Source: Cellulomonas sp. C5510 (lineage in GTDB: Bacteria; Actinomycetota; Actinomycetes; Actinomycetales; Cellulomonadaceae). From it: a stretch of 64,000 nt of DNA. Location: NCBI RefSeq assembly GCF_019797765.1, contig NZ_CP081862.1, positions 3,844,001-3,908,000 of the forward strand. The letters run 5' to 3'. The translations under genes were made by a program, and so were the position numbers. Positions 26,005 to 38,838 of the stretch are shown here, one piece after another (the stretch's first letter is position 1; every line of letters begins with the position of its first letter). Under the pieces are notes generated by a model that worked only from the letters and a program-made list of their open reading frames with translations, made no database searches and was not told where the DNA came from.

Positions 26005-26038
26005 CGACGACTGTACCGTCCGGACGGTACAGTCGTCG
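26005..26038. promoter_or_regulatory. 34-bp perfect palindrome, TetR operator
   Basis: The site reads the same on both strands for 34 bases around the centre ACCGTCCGGACGGT, with flanking CGACGACTGT and ACAGTCGTCG. ACCGTCCGGACGGT-like cores are typical of operators for TetR regulators next to MFS exporters. It lies between the divergent starts 25976 and 26059. Confidence 0.88.
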
Positions 26039-26058
26039 AGACCGGTACGGTCGTCGCC

Positions 26059-26574
26059 ATGTCCGCCACCCGCGACCGGCTGCTCGACGCCTTCGAGGGC
26101 CTGCTCATCGAGCACGGCGCCCGCGCCGCCACGCTCGACGCCGTCGCCGCGGCCGCGGGCGTCTCCAAGGGCGGGCTGCTCTACCACTTCCCCAGCAAGG
26201 CGGCCCTCGTCCAGGGTCAGCGCGAGCGCCTGGCCGCGCTCGGGGACGCCGACGTCGAGGCGATGCGCGCCGCGCCCGAGGGGCCGGTCGAGTACTACCT
26301 GCGCAGCTCCACGGAGTCCGGCGGCCCGCTGGACCGGGCGCTCGTCGCCGCGATCCGGCTCGCGGAGGAGTCCGACGGCGACGCGTCGTCGGTGCTGGAC
26401 CGCATGCGCGCAGCCTGGTACGACGCCCTCGTCGAGGAGCTGGAGGACCCGGCCCTCGCGCACGTCGTCGAGCTCATCGGCGACGGGATGTACCACCACG
26501 CCGTCACGGGCGTGAAGGACGACTCGGCGCTCGCGGACGCCCGCGAGGTGATCGGCCGGCTGCGCTCGCGCTGA
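26059..26574 (+). CDS. TetR-family repressor of the adjacent exporter
   Basis: 171 residues from ATG 26059. HTH: RLLDAFEGLLIEHGARAATL and AVAAAAGVSKGGLLYHFPSK, the latter an almost ideal TetR recognition region. It is a short member with an ordinary C-terminal helical domain. It is divergent from the DHA2 exporter, and the perfect palindrome between them is its obvious operator. Confidence 0.9.
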   Translation: MSATRDRLLDAFEGLLIEHGARAATLDAVAAAAGVSKGGLLYHFPSKAALVQGQRERLAALGDADVEAMRAAPEGPVEYYLRSSTESGGPLDRALVAAIRLAEESDGDASSVLDRMRAAWYDALVEELEDPALAHVVELIGDGMYHHAVTGVKDDSALADAREVIGRLRSR

Positions 26575-26615
26575 CGGCGTGCTGCGGCGTCCCGCCGCGG
26601 TGCCCGGACGCACGA

Positions 26616-26645
26616 GGACCCCGCGACCTGGCGGCCACGGGGTCC
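26616..26645. terminator. Hairpin after the tetR gene
   Basis: GGACCCCG and CGGGGTCC form an 8-bp stem around 14 bases, between the TetR stop (26574) and the convergent small ORF. Confidence 0.45.
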
Positions 26646-26658
26646 CGCGGTGGTCGCG

Positions 26659-26754
26659 TCAGATCCGCACGCGCCGTGGGTTGCTCACCGACGTCCACGC
26701 GATCTCGTCGCGCTGGCCGTCGGCGGTCTGCTGGTCCTGCGAGGTCATGTCCAT
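26659..26754 (-). CDS. Small protein of 31 residues, unknown
   Basis: ATG 26754 to TGA 26659. The start is preceded by GAGGGGGCGACG, a usable Shine-Dalgarno region. Thirty of 31 codons end in G or C, as in real genes of this genome. The peptide begins MDMTSQDQQTADG and ends NPRRVRI. It is acidic and polar first, then basic, without a membrane segment or cysteine. I know no family for it. Confidence 0.45.
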   Translation of the reverse strand: MDMTSQDQQTADGQRDEIAWTSVSNPRRVRI

Positions 26755-27027
26755 CGTCGCCCCCTCGTCGTGGTCCCGGGGCAGCAGTCTGCGGGTGCAC
26801 CGCGAGCGGCGCACCCCCTGGGGGTGAACGGCACGTAAAACCTCACGGGACGACTCACCCGGGGCCCCCGCGCGACGTCGTGGGACCCCCGTCCCACGGC
26901 CGCCGGGGACCCGCGTGCGAGACGCGTGCGCGACGTGCGAGGCGTCGTCCCCAGGCCCGGGGCGGGGGCTCGATCCTGCCGGGGAGGCGTGCCACGATGG
27001 CGTGGACGCCGACGACCAGGTGGTGAC
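26755..27027. other. Intergenic region upstream of the P-type ATPase
   Basis: No gene is supported. A perfect 8-bp hairpin with loop CCCC (CGTGGGAC / GTCCCACG, 26880-26899) lies in the middle. The promoter of the ATPase gene must be here, but I see no box clear enough to name. Confidence 0.4.
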
Positions 27028-30252
<3,225 letters not shown>

Positions 30253-30283
30253 GCCCGACCCCCCGCGCCGGGTCGAGCGCGCC

Positions 30284-31084
30284 TCAGATCGTCGCGACGG
30301 AGCCCGCGTCCACACGGTAGTTCGACCCCGTGACGAAGCTCGCGCGCTCCGACACCAGGAACCCGATCACCGCCGCGACCTCCTCGGGCTCGCCCCGGCG
30401 GCCGCTCACCATCCCGGGTCGCTCCTCCTCGAGGAACGACGCGATCGCCTCCGCGCGGTCCGTGCCCCGCTGCTCCGCGCGCGCGTCCATCATCGCGTCG
30501 GTCATCGGGGTCGCGATGAACGCCGGCGACACCGCGTTCACGAGCACGCCCTCGGCCCCGTACGCCTTGGACAGCCCCTTCGCGAGCGAGAGCACCGCCG
30601 CCTTCGACGCGCAGTACGGCAGCTCGTCGACGTAGGGCTGCACGCCGTCCTCCGACGCGAGCAGCACGATGCGCCCCCGTCCCGCCGCGCGCATGCCGCC
30701 GAGCACCGCCCGGACGACGCGCACCGCGGCGAGGAGGTCCACCTCGAGCGTCCGCGCCCAGCCGGCGTCGTCGATCTCGTGGAACGGGCCCTGCGCGCCG
30801 GTCACCCCGGCCGAGTGCACGAGGATCTCCGGGTCGCCGAACGCGGCGCGTGCCCGGTCGAGCAGCCCGGTCACGTCGTCGGGCACGGTGAGGTCGGCGA
30901 CGACGGGCAGGAGCCGGTCCTCGCCGGCCCCGAGCTCCGCGGTCGCCGCGGCCAGCCGGTCCGGGACCTGGTCGGTGAGCACGACGCGCACGCCCTCGGC
31001 CAGCAGCAGACGGGCGGTCGCCAGCCCGATGCCGGAGTCCCCGCCCGTGACGAGCGCGATGCGGTCGGTGATGCCCAGGTCCAT
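30284..31084 (-). CDS. SDR-family oxidoreductase
   Basis: 266 residues from ATG 31084. Classical short-chain dehydrogenase: TGGDSGIG cofactor loop, DL after the third strand (VVADLT), HSAGV in place of NNAG, serine in VLLASEDG, YCASKAAV with catalytic Tyr and Lys, and SPAFIATPM. The acidic end of the second strand (VVLTDQ) favours NAD+. It lies downstream of the GH15 gene on the same strand. The substrate is unknown. Confidence 0.88.
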   Translation of the reverse strand: MDLGITDRIALVTGGDSGIGLATARLLLAEGVRVVLTDQVPDRLAAATAELGAGEDRLLPVVADLTVPDDVTGLLDRARAAFGDPEILVHSAGVTGAQGPFHEIDDAGWARTLEVDLLAAVRVVRAVLGGMRAAGRGRIVLLASEDGVQPYVDELPYCASKAAVLSLAKGLSKAYGAEGVLVNAVSPAFIATPMTDAMMDARAEQRGTDRAEAIASFLEEERPGMVSGRRGEPEEVAAVIGFLVSERASFVTGSNYRVDAGSVATI

Positions 31085-31140
31085 GGGGTCCTCCTCGGTG
31101 TGCTCCGCGGAACCGGACGGGACCCGCGGTGACGGTCGTG

Positions 31141-31180
31141 GTGGTCGTGGATGGTCGGCGGTGGTCGTGGGTGGTCGGCG
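31141..31180. repeat. Two 20-bp tandem repeats
   Basis: GTGGTCGTGGATGGTCGGCG is followed directly by a copy with one change (A to G). It lies in the gap between the GH15 stop (31217) and the SDR start (31084). Confidence 0.7.
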
Positions 31181-31216
31181 GTGATCCGTGCCGGTCGGTA
31201 CCGGTCAGCCGTCGGC

Positions 31217-33088
31217 TCAACCGTCCGCGTGCCCGAGCGCCGGCGCGAGCGTCAGCGCCGCCTGCACGAGCGCGAGGTGGCTGAGCGCCTGCGGGACGTT
31301 GCCCAGGAAGTCGCCGGTGCGGGCCTCGACCATCTCCGGCCAGACGCCGACGTCGTTCGCGAGGGCGAGTAGCTCGTCCATCCAGTCGCGCGCCTCGTCG
31401 GTGCGGCCCACGAGCGCCAGCGCGGCCACGCCCCAGAACGCGCACGCCACGAACGCCCCCTCCTCCTCGGCCGCGCCGGAGCAGCGGTGCAGCAGCGGCC
31501 CGGAGCCCAGCTCGGCGCGCAGCGCGTCGACCGTGCTGCTCATGCGCTCCCCGGTGTCGAACCCGCTGCGGGCGTGGAGCAGCACCGACGCGTCGAGCGC
31601 GTCCGATCCGGGGTGCATCACGTACGCCCCGCGCGCCGGCGACCAGCACCGGTCCTCGACCCACACGCGGATGCGTTCGGCCTCCGACCGCCAGCGGTCG
31701 GCGTCCCCGGGGATCTGTCCGAGGTCCGCGAGGTGCACGGCGCAGCGCAGCGCCTGCCAGCAGCCGAGCTTCGAGGACGTGTAGTGCTGCTCCTCCGGCA
31801 GCTCCCACATGCCGGCGTCGGGCCGGTGCCAGGCGTCCGCCGCCTCGTCGGCCACGGCGGCGAGCATCCGGCCGGTGTCGGCGTCCAGCAGGTTGCCCGC
31901 GTCGACGTAGCCGCGCACCACCGCGAGCAGGTCGCCGTACACCCCGAGCTGCAGCTGACCGTCGGCGCGGTTCCCCGCGACCACCGGTCCGATGCCGCGC
32001 CAGCCCGGCACGTCCCGGGTCACGCGCCCGGGCGGCAGGTCGCCGTCCAGGGTGAAGAACACCCGGGTGCCGTGCCGGCGCAGCGTGCGCAGCACCCAGG
32101 AGATCGCCGCGTGCACTTCCTCGCGCAGCCCGAAGCCGATCCACGCGTCGAGCGTGTACGCGGCGTCGCGCACCCAGGCGTACCGGTAGTCCCAGTTCTT
32201 GCCACCGGCCCGGCTCTCGGGCAGCGACGTGGTGCCCGCGGCGGCGATCGCCCCCGTGGGTTCGTGCAGCAGCAGCTTGAGCGCCAGCGCGCTGCGCTGC
32301 GCTGCCTTGCCCCACGGTCCGTCGTAGTGGAACTCCCGCGTCCAGGCCCGCCAGTTCTCGATCGTGCGGTCGAGGCCCCGGTCGACGTCCTCGGGGTCGG
32401 GCACGGGCACGGGCTCGCGCTCGGTGCCGGCCACCGCGACGAGGTGCCGGGACCCGGCGGTCGACGTGAACGCCCCGGAGCAGGCCTGGTCCTCGGCGAC
32501 GACCGTCGTCGCGCCGAGCGTCCGGACAGCGAGCGTGACGCCGTCGTCGCGCAGGACGGGCCCGTGCACGGTGTCCTGGACCCACGGCGACGCGGTGCCG
32601 AGCACGGTGCCCGGCGCGATGCGCCACGCCATCGGGACCGCCCCGGAGAGGCCGTCGACCCGCCGCGCGAGCTCGCTCCACGGCAGCCGTCCGGCGACTC
32701 CGGTGTTCATCGCCTCGGTGACACGCACCGAGCCGCCGTCCGTCACGTACGTCGTCTCGAGCACGTTCGTGCCGACCACGTACTGCCGGCGCAGGCGGTA
32801 GGGCACGGCCGGCGCGAGCTCGAACGACCCGCCGCCCTCCGCGTCGAGCAGCGCCGCGAACACGGGCGGCGTGTCCAGGTCGGGCACGGGGAACCAGTCC
32901 ACCCGGCCGTCGTCGGCCACCAGCGCGACCGTCCGCCCGTCGCCGAGCGCGGCGTACGCGCGCAGGTCCACGTACCCGCCGGTGCGCGGGGTCGGGGCCC
33001 GCAGCCGCTCGGCGGCCGCGTGCCCGGACCCCGCGGTCGCGTGACCCGCGTCGCCGTCGAGGTTCTCCAGGCCCTGCTGCTCCGTCAC
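31217..33088 (-). CDS. GH15-family glucoamylase/trehalase-like glycoside hydrolase
   Basis: 623 residues. An N-terminal beta-sandwich (residues about 40-260) is followed by the (alpha/alpha)6 barrel of GH15. Marker sequences are GKNWDYRYAWVRDAAYTLDA, MWELPEEQHYTSSKLGCWQA around the catalytic acid glutamate, and VWPEMVEARTGDFLGNVPQA around the second glutamate. No signal peptide is seen, so it works in the cytoplasm, probably on trehalose or alpha-glucans. The stretch with two SDR genes resembles a stress or storage-sugar cluster. That reading is inference. Confidence 0.9.
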   Translation of the reverse strand: MTEQQGLENLDGDAGHATAGSGHAAAERLRAPTPRTGGYVDLRAYAALGDGRTVALVADDGRVDWFPVPDLDTPPVFAALLDAEGGGSFELAPAVPYRLRRQYVVGTNVLETTYVTDGGSVRVTEAMNTGVAGRLPWSELARRVDGLSGAVPMAWRIAPGTVLGTASPWVQDTVHGPVLRDDGVTLAVRTLGATTVVAEDQACSGAFTSTAGSRHLVAVAGTEREPVPVPDPEDVDRGLDRTIENWRAWTREFHYDGPWGKAAQRSALALKLLLHEPTGAIAAAGTTSLPESRAGGKNWDYRYAWVRDAAYTLDAWIGFGLREEVHAAISWVLRTLRRHGTRVFFTLDGDLPPGRVTRDVPGWRGIGPVVAGNRADGQLQLGVYGDLLAVVRGYVDAGNLLDADTGRMLAAVADEAADAWHRPDAGMWELPEEQHYTSSKLGCWQALRCAVHLADLGQIPGDADRWRSEAERIRVWVEDRCWSPARGAYVMHPGSDALDASVLLHARSGFDTGERMSSTVDALRAELGSGPLLHRCSGAAEEEGAFVACAFWGVAALALVGRTDEARDWMDELLALANDVGVWPEMVEARTGDFLGNVPQALSHLALVQAALTLAPALGHADG

Positions 33089-33107
33089 GCGCGCCCCTCG
33101 CGCCGCG

Positions 33108-34001
33108 TCACGGCGTCGGCATCCCGCCGTTGACGTTGAGCGTCTCGCCGCTCACGTAACCCGACTCCGGGGAGGCCAGGAACACGTACGCCGGCGCGAG
33201 CTCGGCCGGCTGCCCCGCCCGTCCGAACGGCGTCTGCGACCCGAAGTCCGGCAGCGCCTCGGGCGGCTGGCCGCCGGCGGTCTGCAGCGGCGTCCAGATC
33301 GGCCCGGGCGCGACGACGTTGACGCGGATGCCCCGCGGCGCGAGCTGCTGCGCCAGCGCCTTCGACATCGTGTTGATCGCGGCCTTGGTGGTCGCGTAGT
33401 CCACGAGGATCGGCGACGGCTCGTACGCCTGGATCGACGACGTGGTGATGATGCTCGCGCCGCGCGGCAGGTGCGGCACCGCTTCCTGCACCAGCCAGAA
33501 CAGCGCGTGGACGTTGGTCCGGAACGTCTGGTCGAACGACTCGGACGTCAGGTCCGCGAGGTCCTCGACGTGCTGCTGCCGTCCCGCGATCACGGCGAGG
33601 ACGTCCAACCCCCCGAGCTCCTCGAGCGCGGTCCGCACCAGCGACCGGCTGTACGCCTCGTCGGCGACGTCGCCGGGCGCGAGCACGACGGTCCGGCCGG
33701 CCTCACGTGCCACGGCGGCGACGTGCTCGGCGTCCTCCTGCTCCTCCGGCAGGTAGGACAGCACCAGGTCCGCGCCCTCCCGCGCGAACGCGATCGCCAC
33801 GGCGCGGCCGATGCCGGAGTCCCCGCCGGTGACCACGGCCTTGCGGCCCGCCAGGCGGCCCGTGCCGCGGTAGGTGTCCTCACCGTGGTCGGCCTGCGGC
33901 CGCAGGTCCGCGTCGAGCCCGGGACCGTCCTGGCTCTGCGCGGGCGGCGCGGGCATCCGGTACTGGGCGATCGGGTCCTGGAACGTGTACTGGTCGGCCA
34001 T
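33108..34001 (-). CDS. SDR-family oxidoreductase, YdaD/general-stress type
   Basis: 297 residues from ATG 34001. The first 45 residues ([20 protein letters not shown] and after) are the N-terminal extension typical of the YdaD/YghA group of stress-linked SDRs. The catalytic domain has [29 protein letters not shown] with the serine, DYATTKAAI with Tyr and Lys, and ends [18 protein letters not shown]. It lies 19 bases upstream of the GH15 gene and is probably co-transcribed with it. Confidence 0.9.
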   Translation of the reverse strand: MADQYTFQDPIAQYRMPAPPAQSQDGPGLDADLRPQADHGEDTYRGTGRLAGRKAVVTGGDSGIGRAVAIAFAREGADLVLSYLPEEQEDAEHVAAVAREAGRTVVLAPGDVADEAYSRSLVRTALEELGGLDVLAVIAGRQQHVEDLADLTSESFDQTFRTNVHALFWLVQEAVPHLPRGASIITTSSIQAYEPSPILVDYATTKAAINTMSKALAQQLAPRGIRVNVVAPGPIWTPLQTAGGQPPEALPDFGSQTPFGRAGQPAELAPAYVFLASPESGYVSGETLNVNGGMPTP

Positions 34002-34042
34002 CTCGCGTCCTGCCCTCCGTGCGGCTGCGGGTCCGGGTACGC

Positions 34043-34075
34043 CGACGCCCGCCGCCCCGGGGGCGGCGGGCGTCG
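34043..34075. terminator. Strong 15-bp hairpin terminator
   Basis: CGACGCCCGCCGCCC and GGGCGGCGGGCGTCG pair perfectly with a three-base gap. It lies downstream of the 34133-35254 gene and upstream of the SDR gene. Confidence 0.7.
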
Positions 34076-34132
34076 ACCTGCAGCCATCGTCGGACGGCCC
34101 CGGGAGGCCCGCAACAGGAGCGGGGGCGGGCC

Positions 34133-35254
34133 CTACAGGTCGACCGGGTCCACCAGGAACCCGGCCTGGTCCGCGATCTCCCCGCCGACGTCGGCGTGGA
34201 CCTCCCGCGCCACGGAGCGCACCACCCGCGCCGCCCGCCCGCGGGCCACGCGGTGCGCGAGCGACGGCCGCTCGGCCTCGAGCTGCTCCACGTCCGGCGC
34301 CTCCCAGCGGACCCGGTACGCCACCACCTCGCCCTGCGCCCACGGCAGCCCGGCCAGCACGACGGGCACGTCCCGCTCCGCCGAGACCTCGACCGCGACG
34401 ATGCCGTCCACGCCGAGGTCCACCTGCAGCCCGAACGCCTCGGCGGCGGGCGGGTGCGCGCGCATCCACGCGTCGAACGCGTCCGCCTCGGCGTGCAGGC
34501 GGCGCCGCTCGGCCTCGTCCGCGACGCCCGCACCGACCTGGTCGCGGGCGACGAGCACGGCGCCCGTCTCCTGCGGCGAGGGCCGCGGGACGTCGGGGCC
34601 GGCCCCGGGGCCGGTCGCCGCGCCGGCGCCGTCGAGCCGGGCCTGCGGGGCGACGCGGCGCGCCGCGGCCAGGACCGTGGCCGGCTCGACCCACCGGTCG
34701 GTCAGCACGACCAGGTCGAGCGCGGCGTCCATGTCCGGTTCCAGCACGACCCCGGAGTCGACGCGCAACGCGCCGCCGAGCCGGCGCGCCGCGGCCACCA
34801 GCCACTGCACCACCCGCAGCTCCTCGCGGACGGGCCCCGCGGCGCCGAACGCCCGCCGCAAGCCGTCGCGGTCGCCGCCGAACCTGGGCCCCTCCTGGCG
34901 TTCACGCGGGCAGTCGACCACCCACGCCACGCGGCTGTCCGTGGGCAGACCCCAGGCGGCGACGCGCGCCGGTTCGAGGGCGTACGGCCCGGTCAGCGTC
35001 GAGAGCCGTCCCACCCGGAGGACGCCGGGCGTGGCGGAGACGGTCGGCGCCCGGGTCGCGCCCGTCGAGCGGCGGCCCGACGGGATGCGCGGCGGGCGCT
35101 CCCAGCGGGCCGCCGGGAACCGGCTGGCGGCCAGCACCTCGACCTCGTCGGTCGCCACGCCGTCCGGCAGCACGAGCAGGTGCCGGCCGGGGGGCGGCGC
35201 GACACCGGCACGGTCGGGGGCGGTCCCGGTCGGCAGGGCGGGGAGCAGCGTCAT
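34133..35254 (-). CDS. Hypothetical actinobacterial protein
   Basis: 373 residues from ATG 35254. No motif that I recognise as catalytic. It has no signal peptide or membrane helix. The middle contains [20 protein letters not shown] and [20 protein letters not shown], and the C-terminal part alternates strands and helices ([40 protein letters not shown]). Coding is supported by regular GC3 use and by a clean start and terminator. It is next to dcd on the same strand, 13 bases downstream of it, so both may form one transcript. Confidence 0.65.
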   Translation of the reverse strand: MTLLPALPTGTAPDRAGVAPPPGRHLLVLPDGVATDEVEVLAASRFPAARWERPPRIPSGRRSTGATRAPTVSATPGVLRVGRLSTLTGPYALEPARVAAWGLPTDSRVAWVVDCPRERQEGPRFGGDRDGLRRAFGAAGPVREELRVVQWLVAAARRLGGALRVDSGVVLEPDMDAALDLVVLTDRWVEPATVLAAARRVAPQARLDGAGAATGPGAGPDVPRPSPQETGAVLVARDQVGAGVADEAERRRLHAEADAFDAWMRAHPPAAEAFGLQVDLGVDGIVAVEVSAERDVPVVLAGLPWAQGEVVAYRVRWEAPDVEQLEAERPSLAHRVARGRAARVVRSVAREVHADVGGEIADQAGFLVDPVDL

Positions 35255-35267
35255 GCGGGCCGGAGCC

Positions 35268-35843
35268 TCAGACGTCCGTCCGGTGGAAGCCCTGCCACGA
35301 CCGGGACGCCGTCGGACCGCGCTGACCCTGGTACCGCGACCCCGCGGCGCCCTGGCCGTACGGTCGCAGCGCGGGCGACGACAGCCGGAAGAAGCACAGC
35401 TGGCCGATCTTCATGCCCGGCCACAGCGTGATCGGCAGCGTCGCGACGTTCGACAGCTCGAGGGTGACGTGGCCCGAGAAGCCGGGGTCGATGAACCCGG
35501 CCGTCGAGTGCGTCAGGAGGCCGAGCCGTCCGAGCGACGACTTGCCCTCGAGGCGCGCGGCGATGTCGTCGGGCAGCGTGACCTGCTCGTACGTCGAGCC
35601 CAGCACGAACTCCCCGGGGTGCAGGACGAAGGGCTCGTCCCCCTCGACCTCGACCAGCCGCGTGAGGTCCGGCTGCTCCGCCGCGGGGTCGATGACGGGG
35701 TACTTGTGGTTGTCGAACAGCCGGAAGTACCGGTCGAGCCGCACGTCGACGCTGGACGGCTGGACCATCGCCGGGTCGTACGGGTCGAGCAGGACCCGTC
35801 CGGAGTCGAGCTCGGCGGAGATGTCGCGGTCGGAGAGCAGCAC
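35268..35843 (-). CDS. dcd: dCTP deaminase (possibly bifunctional with dUTPase activity)
   Basis: 191 residues from GTG 35843. Conserved parts are [52 protein letters not shown] with the catalytic region, and [16 protein letters not shown]. The C-terminus [16 protein letters not shown] closes the active site of the trimer. It makes dUTP from dCTP for thymidylate synthesis. The Mycobacterium homologue also hydrolyses dUTP to dUMP. Which activity set applies here cannot be told by eye. Confidence 0.93.
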   Translation of the reverse strand: MLLSDRDISAELDSGRVLLDPYDPAMVQPSSVDVRLDRYFRLFDNHKYPVIDPAAEQPDLTRLVEVEGDEPFVLHPGEFVLGSTYEQVTLPDDIAARLEGKSSLGRLGLLTHSTAGFIDPGFSGHVTLELSNVATLPITLWPGMKIGQLCFFRLSSPALRPYGQGAAGSRYQGQRGPTASRSWQGFHRTDV

Positions 35844-35935
35844 GGGGACACGGTACCGACCCCGGCCGTGCGTCCGGGGGCCGGGCACCGCGCGGCCCGG
35901 GACCTGGTGCCGCGAGGGCCCGGGACGCCGGACGC

Positions 35936-35941
35936 TATGCT
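35936..35941 (+). promoter_or_regulatory. -10 box of cellobiose phosphorylase
   Basis: TATGCT predicts a transcription start near 35948, about ten bases before the CebR-like palindrome. Confidence 0.5.
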
Positions 35942-35956
35942 GACCGTCGGCGTGCG

Positions 35957-35970
35957 TGGGAGCGCTCCCG
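35957..35970. promoter_or_regulatory. CebR/CelR-type operator
   Basis: TGGGAGCGCTCCCG matches the 14-bp site of the LacI-family cellobiose repressor (TGGGAGCGCTCCCA) at 13 of 14 bases. It lies just after the predicted start of transcription of cbp, where bound repressor would block elongation. Cellobiose is the expected inducer. No cebR gene is in the window. Confidence 0.85.
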
Positions 35971-36006
35971 CGCGCCACGATCATCCTGACACCGAGAGGC
36001 GCGACG

Positions 36007-38502
36007 ATGCGGTACGGCCACTTCGACGACGCGGCACGCGAGTACGTCATCACGACTCCGCACACGCCGTACCCGTGGATCAACTACCTCGGCTCCGAGG
36101 AGTTCTTCTCCCTGCTGTCCCACACGGGCGGCGGGTACTCGTTCTACCGCGACGCCAAGATGCGGCGGCTGACCCGGTACCGCTACAACAACATCCCCGC
36201 CGACGAGGGCGGTCGCTACTTCTACGTCAACGACGGCGGCGACGTCTGGACGCCCGGCTGGCTGCCGGTCAAGGCCGACCTCGACCACTTCGAGACCCGC
36301 CACGGCCTCGGCTACTCGCGGATCACCGGCGAGCGCGGCGGCCTGCGCGTCGAGACGCTGTTCTTCGTGCCGCTCGGCGAGACCGCCGAGGTCCAGCACG
36401 TCACGCTGACCAACACCTCGGACGCCGAGAAGACCGTCTCGCTGTTCTCGTTCGTCGAGTTCTGCCTGTGGAACGCCCAGGACGACCAGACGAACTACCA
36501 GCGCAACCTGTCGCTCGCCGAGGTCGAGGTCGAGCTCGACGGCCCGTCCGGCTCCGCGATCTACCACAAGACCGAGTACCGCGAGCGCCGCGACCACTAC
36601 GCCGTCTACGGCGTCAACACCCGCGCCGCCGGCTTCGACACCGACCGCGACACGTTCGTCGGCCCCTGGAACGGGCTCGGCGAGGCGACCGTCCCGCGCA
36701 CCGGGAAGGCCACCGGGTCGGTCGCGTCCGGCTGGTACCCGATCGGCTCGCACCAGGTCGACGTCACGCTCGCCCCGGGCGAGAGCCGGTCGCTGACGTA
36801 CGTGCTCGGCTACGTCGAGAACCCGCACGAGGAGAAGTGGGCGCCGGCCGCCGACGGCGAGCTGCCGATGCAGCGCGTCAACCGCGAGCGCGCGCACGCC
36901 CTGCTGTCCCGGTTCGCGACCACCGAGCAGACCCTCGCGGCCTTCGAGACGCTGCGGGCGTACTGGACCGACCTGCTGTCGACCTACTCGGTGACCTCGT
37001 CCGACGAGCGCCTGGACCGGATGGTCAACATCTGGAACCAGTACCAGTGCATGGTCACGTTCAACATGTCCCGGTCGGCGTCGTACTTCGAGACCGGCAT
37101 CGGCCGCGGCATGGGGTTCCGCGACTCCAACCAGGACCTGCTGGGCTTCGTGCACCTCATCCCCGAGCGGGCGCGGGAGCGCATCATCGACATCGCGTCG
37201 ACGCAGTTCCCCGACGGGTCGGCGTACCACCAGTACCAGCCGCTCACGAAGCGCGGGAACAACGACATCGGCTCCGGCTTCAACGACGACCCGCTGTGGC
37301 TGATCCTCGGCGTCGCCGCCTACATCAAGGAGACCGGCGACTGGTCGATCCTCGACGAGGCCGTGCCGTTCGACAACGAGCCGGGCTCCGAGGTCCCGCT
37401 GTTCGAGCACCTGACGCGCTCGTTCCAGTTCACGGTGCAGAACCGCGGCCCGCACGGCCTGCCGCTCATCGGCCGCGCCGACTGGAACGACTGCCTCAAC
37501 CTGAACTGCTTCTCCACCGAGCCGGGCGAGTCGTTCCAGACGACCGAGAACCAGGCCGGCGGTGTCGCGGAGTCCGTCTTCATCGCCGCGATGTTCGTGT
37601 TCATCGGCCCGGAGTACGCCGAGCTCGCCGAGCGCCGCGGGCTGACCGACGTCGCCGCGCAGGCCCGCGCCGCGATCGAGGAGATGCGCGCCGCGGTGCT
37701 CGAGCACGGCTGGGACGGCGAGTGGTTCCTGCGCGCGTACGACTTCTACGGCAACCCCGTCGGCACCGACGCCAAGCCGGAGGGCAAGATCTGGATCGAG
37801 CCGCAGGGCTTCGCGGTCATGGCGGGCATCGGCGTCGACTCGACCGACCCCACCACCCCGGAGGCGGCCGCCAGCCCGGCGCTGCGCGCCCTGAACTCCA
37901 CGCGCGAGCACCTGGCGACCCCGCACGGCATGGTCCTGCAGTCGCCGGCGTACACGAGCTACCAGATCGAGCTCGGCGAGGTCTCCACGTACCCCCCGGG
38001 CTACAAGGAGAACGGCGGCATCTTCTGCCACAACAACCCGTGGGTCATCATCGGCGAGACCGTCGTCGGCCGCGGCGAGCAGGCGTTCGACTACTACCGG
38101 CGCATCACCCCCGCGTACCGCGAGGAGATCTCCGACGTCCACCGGCTCGAGCCGTACGTGTACGCGCAGATGATCGCCGGCAAGGAGGCCGTCCGGCACG
38201 GTGAGGCCAAGAACTCCTGGCTGACCGGCACCGCCGCGTGGAACTTCGTCGCCGCGTCCCAGTACCTGCTCGGCGTGCGGCCCGGCTACGACGGCCTGGT
38301 CGTCGACCCGCAGCTCGGCCCGGACGTCCCGACGTTCACCGTCACCCGCGTGGCCCGCGGCGCGCGGTACGAGATCACCGTCACCAACTCCGGCCGCCCG
38401 GGCGCCCGCGCGGCGCTCGTCGTGGACGGCACGCCCGTCGAGGGCCGCACCGTCCCCTACGCGCCGGCCGGGTCGACCGTGCGGGTCGAGGTCACCGTCT
38501 GA
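36007..38502 (+). CDS. cbp: Cellobiose phosphorylase (GH94)
   Basis: 831 residues from ATG 36007, preceded by GAGAGG. It splits cellobiose with phosphate into alpha-glucose 1-phosphate and glucose in the cytoplasm. The sequence follows the Cellulomonas enzyme throughout: N-terminal beta-sandwich ([20 protein letters not shown]), helical linker, (alpha/alpha)6 barrel and C-terminal domain. The general acid aspartate is in [10 protein letters not shown], and substrate loops include [11 protein letters not shown] and [18 protein letters not shown]. It is a single gene under a CebR-like operator, ended by a perfect hairpin at 38511-38547. Confidence 0.97.
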   Translation: MRYGHFDDAAREYVITTPHTPYPWINYLGSEEFFSLLSHTGGGYSFYRDAKMRRLTRYRYNNIPADEGGRYFYVNDGGDVWTPGWLPVKADLDHFETRHGLGYSRITGERGGLRVETLFFVPLGETAEVQHVTLTNTSDAEKTVSLFSFVEFCLWNAQDDQTNYQRNLSLAEVEVELDGPSGSAIYHKTEYRERRDHYAVYGVNTRAAGFDTDRDTFVGPWNGLGEATVPRTGKATGSVASGWYPIGSHQVDVTLAPGESRSLTYVLGYVENPHEEKWAPAADGELPMQRVNRERAHALLSRFATTEQTLAAFETLRAYWTDLLSTYSVTSSDERLDRMVNIWNQYQCMVTFNMSRSASYFETGIGRGMGFRDSNQDLLGFVHLIPERARERIIDIASTQFPDGSAYHQYQPLTKRGNNDIGSGFNDDPLWLILGVAAYIKETGDWSILDEAVPFDNEPGSEVPLFEHLTRSFQFTVQNRGPHGLPLIGRADWNDCLNLNCFSTEPGESFQTTENQAGGVAESVFIAAMFVFIGPEYAELAERRGLTDVAAQARAAIEEMRAAVLEHGWDGEWFLRAYDFYGNPVGTDAKPEGKIWIEPQGFAVMAGIGVDSTDPTTPEAAASPALRALNSTREHLATPHGMVLQSPAYTSYQIELGEVSTYPPGYKENGGIFCHNNPWVIIGETVVGRGEQAFDYYRRITPAYREEISDVHRLEPYVYAQMIAGKEAVRHGEAKNSWLTGTAAWNFVAASQYLLGVRPGYDGLVVDPQLGPDVPTFTVTRVARGARYEITVTNSGRPGARAALVVDGTPVEGRTVPYAPAGSTVRVEVTV

Positions 38503-38510
38503 CACCCGCG

Positions 38511-38547
38511 GCGGCTCCGGGCGACCCGACCGGGCGTCCGGAGCCGC
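38511..38547 (+). terminator. Terminator of cbp
   Basis: GCGGCTCCGG and CCGGAGCCGC form a perfect 10-bp stem eight bases after the cbp stop. The -10 box TATGCT of the following tRNA (38548-38553) begins directly behind it. Confidence 0.8.
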
Positions 38548-38584
38548 TATGCTGGGTGCGCGCTCCCGCAGGCGGGGGCGCTGC

Positions 38585-38655
38585 GCGGGTGTAGTTCAAT
38601 GGTAGAACTTCAGCTTCCCAAGCTGACAGCGCGGGTTCGATTCCCGTCACCCGCT
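38585..38655 (+). tRNA. tRNA-Gly (anticodon CCC)
   Basis: Full cloverleaf: acceptor GCGGGTG pairs with CACCCGC, the anticodon stem CAGC/GCTG encloses TTCCCAA with anticodon CCC, and the T arm contains GGTTCGATTCC. CCA is encoded in the DNA (38656-38658). It reads GGG codons. The gene is flanked by cbp and a degraded toxin-antitoxin pair. Confidence 0.95.
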
Positions 38656-38712
38656 CCATCCATCGCAGGGCCGGGCCGGGCCGCACGTTCCGGCCTGGCC
38701 CTTCGCGTACCG

Positions 38713-38838
38713 TCAGGAGTGGTCGCCGCCCGCGAGCTCGGGATCCGTGTCGTGACGACGGCCCGTCGCCTCCGCCCGCGCGATGGCCTCGATCGCCCGG
38801 AGGATGTCGCGCAGCCTCAGGCGACTCGTCCGGGTCAC
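38713..38838 (-). pseudogene. Truncated HepT-like toxin
   Basis: 41 residues from GTG 38838, whose GTGA overlaps the stop of the MNT gene, the usual arrangement of MNT-HepT pairs. TSRLRLRDILRAIEAIARAE matches the first helix of HepT (DUF86) toxins. A full toxin has about 110-140 residues and an R-x4-6-H RNase motif in its last third, which is absent here. The remaining 20 residues do not look like HepT. The cut end is only about 55 bases from tRNA-Gly. Confidence 0.55.

Noticed and set aside
19015..26613. Very long minus-strand open frame of more than 2500 codons
   Set aside because: It runs opposite or out of frame to the mrpA, Fe-S oxidoreductase, MFS and tetR genes, and its product is low-complexity Arg/Ala/Gly. 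It is an artefact of very high GC.
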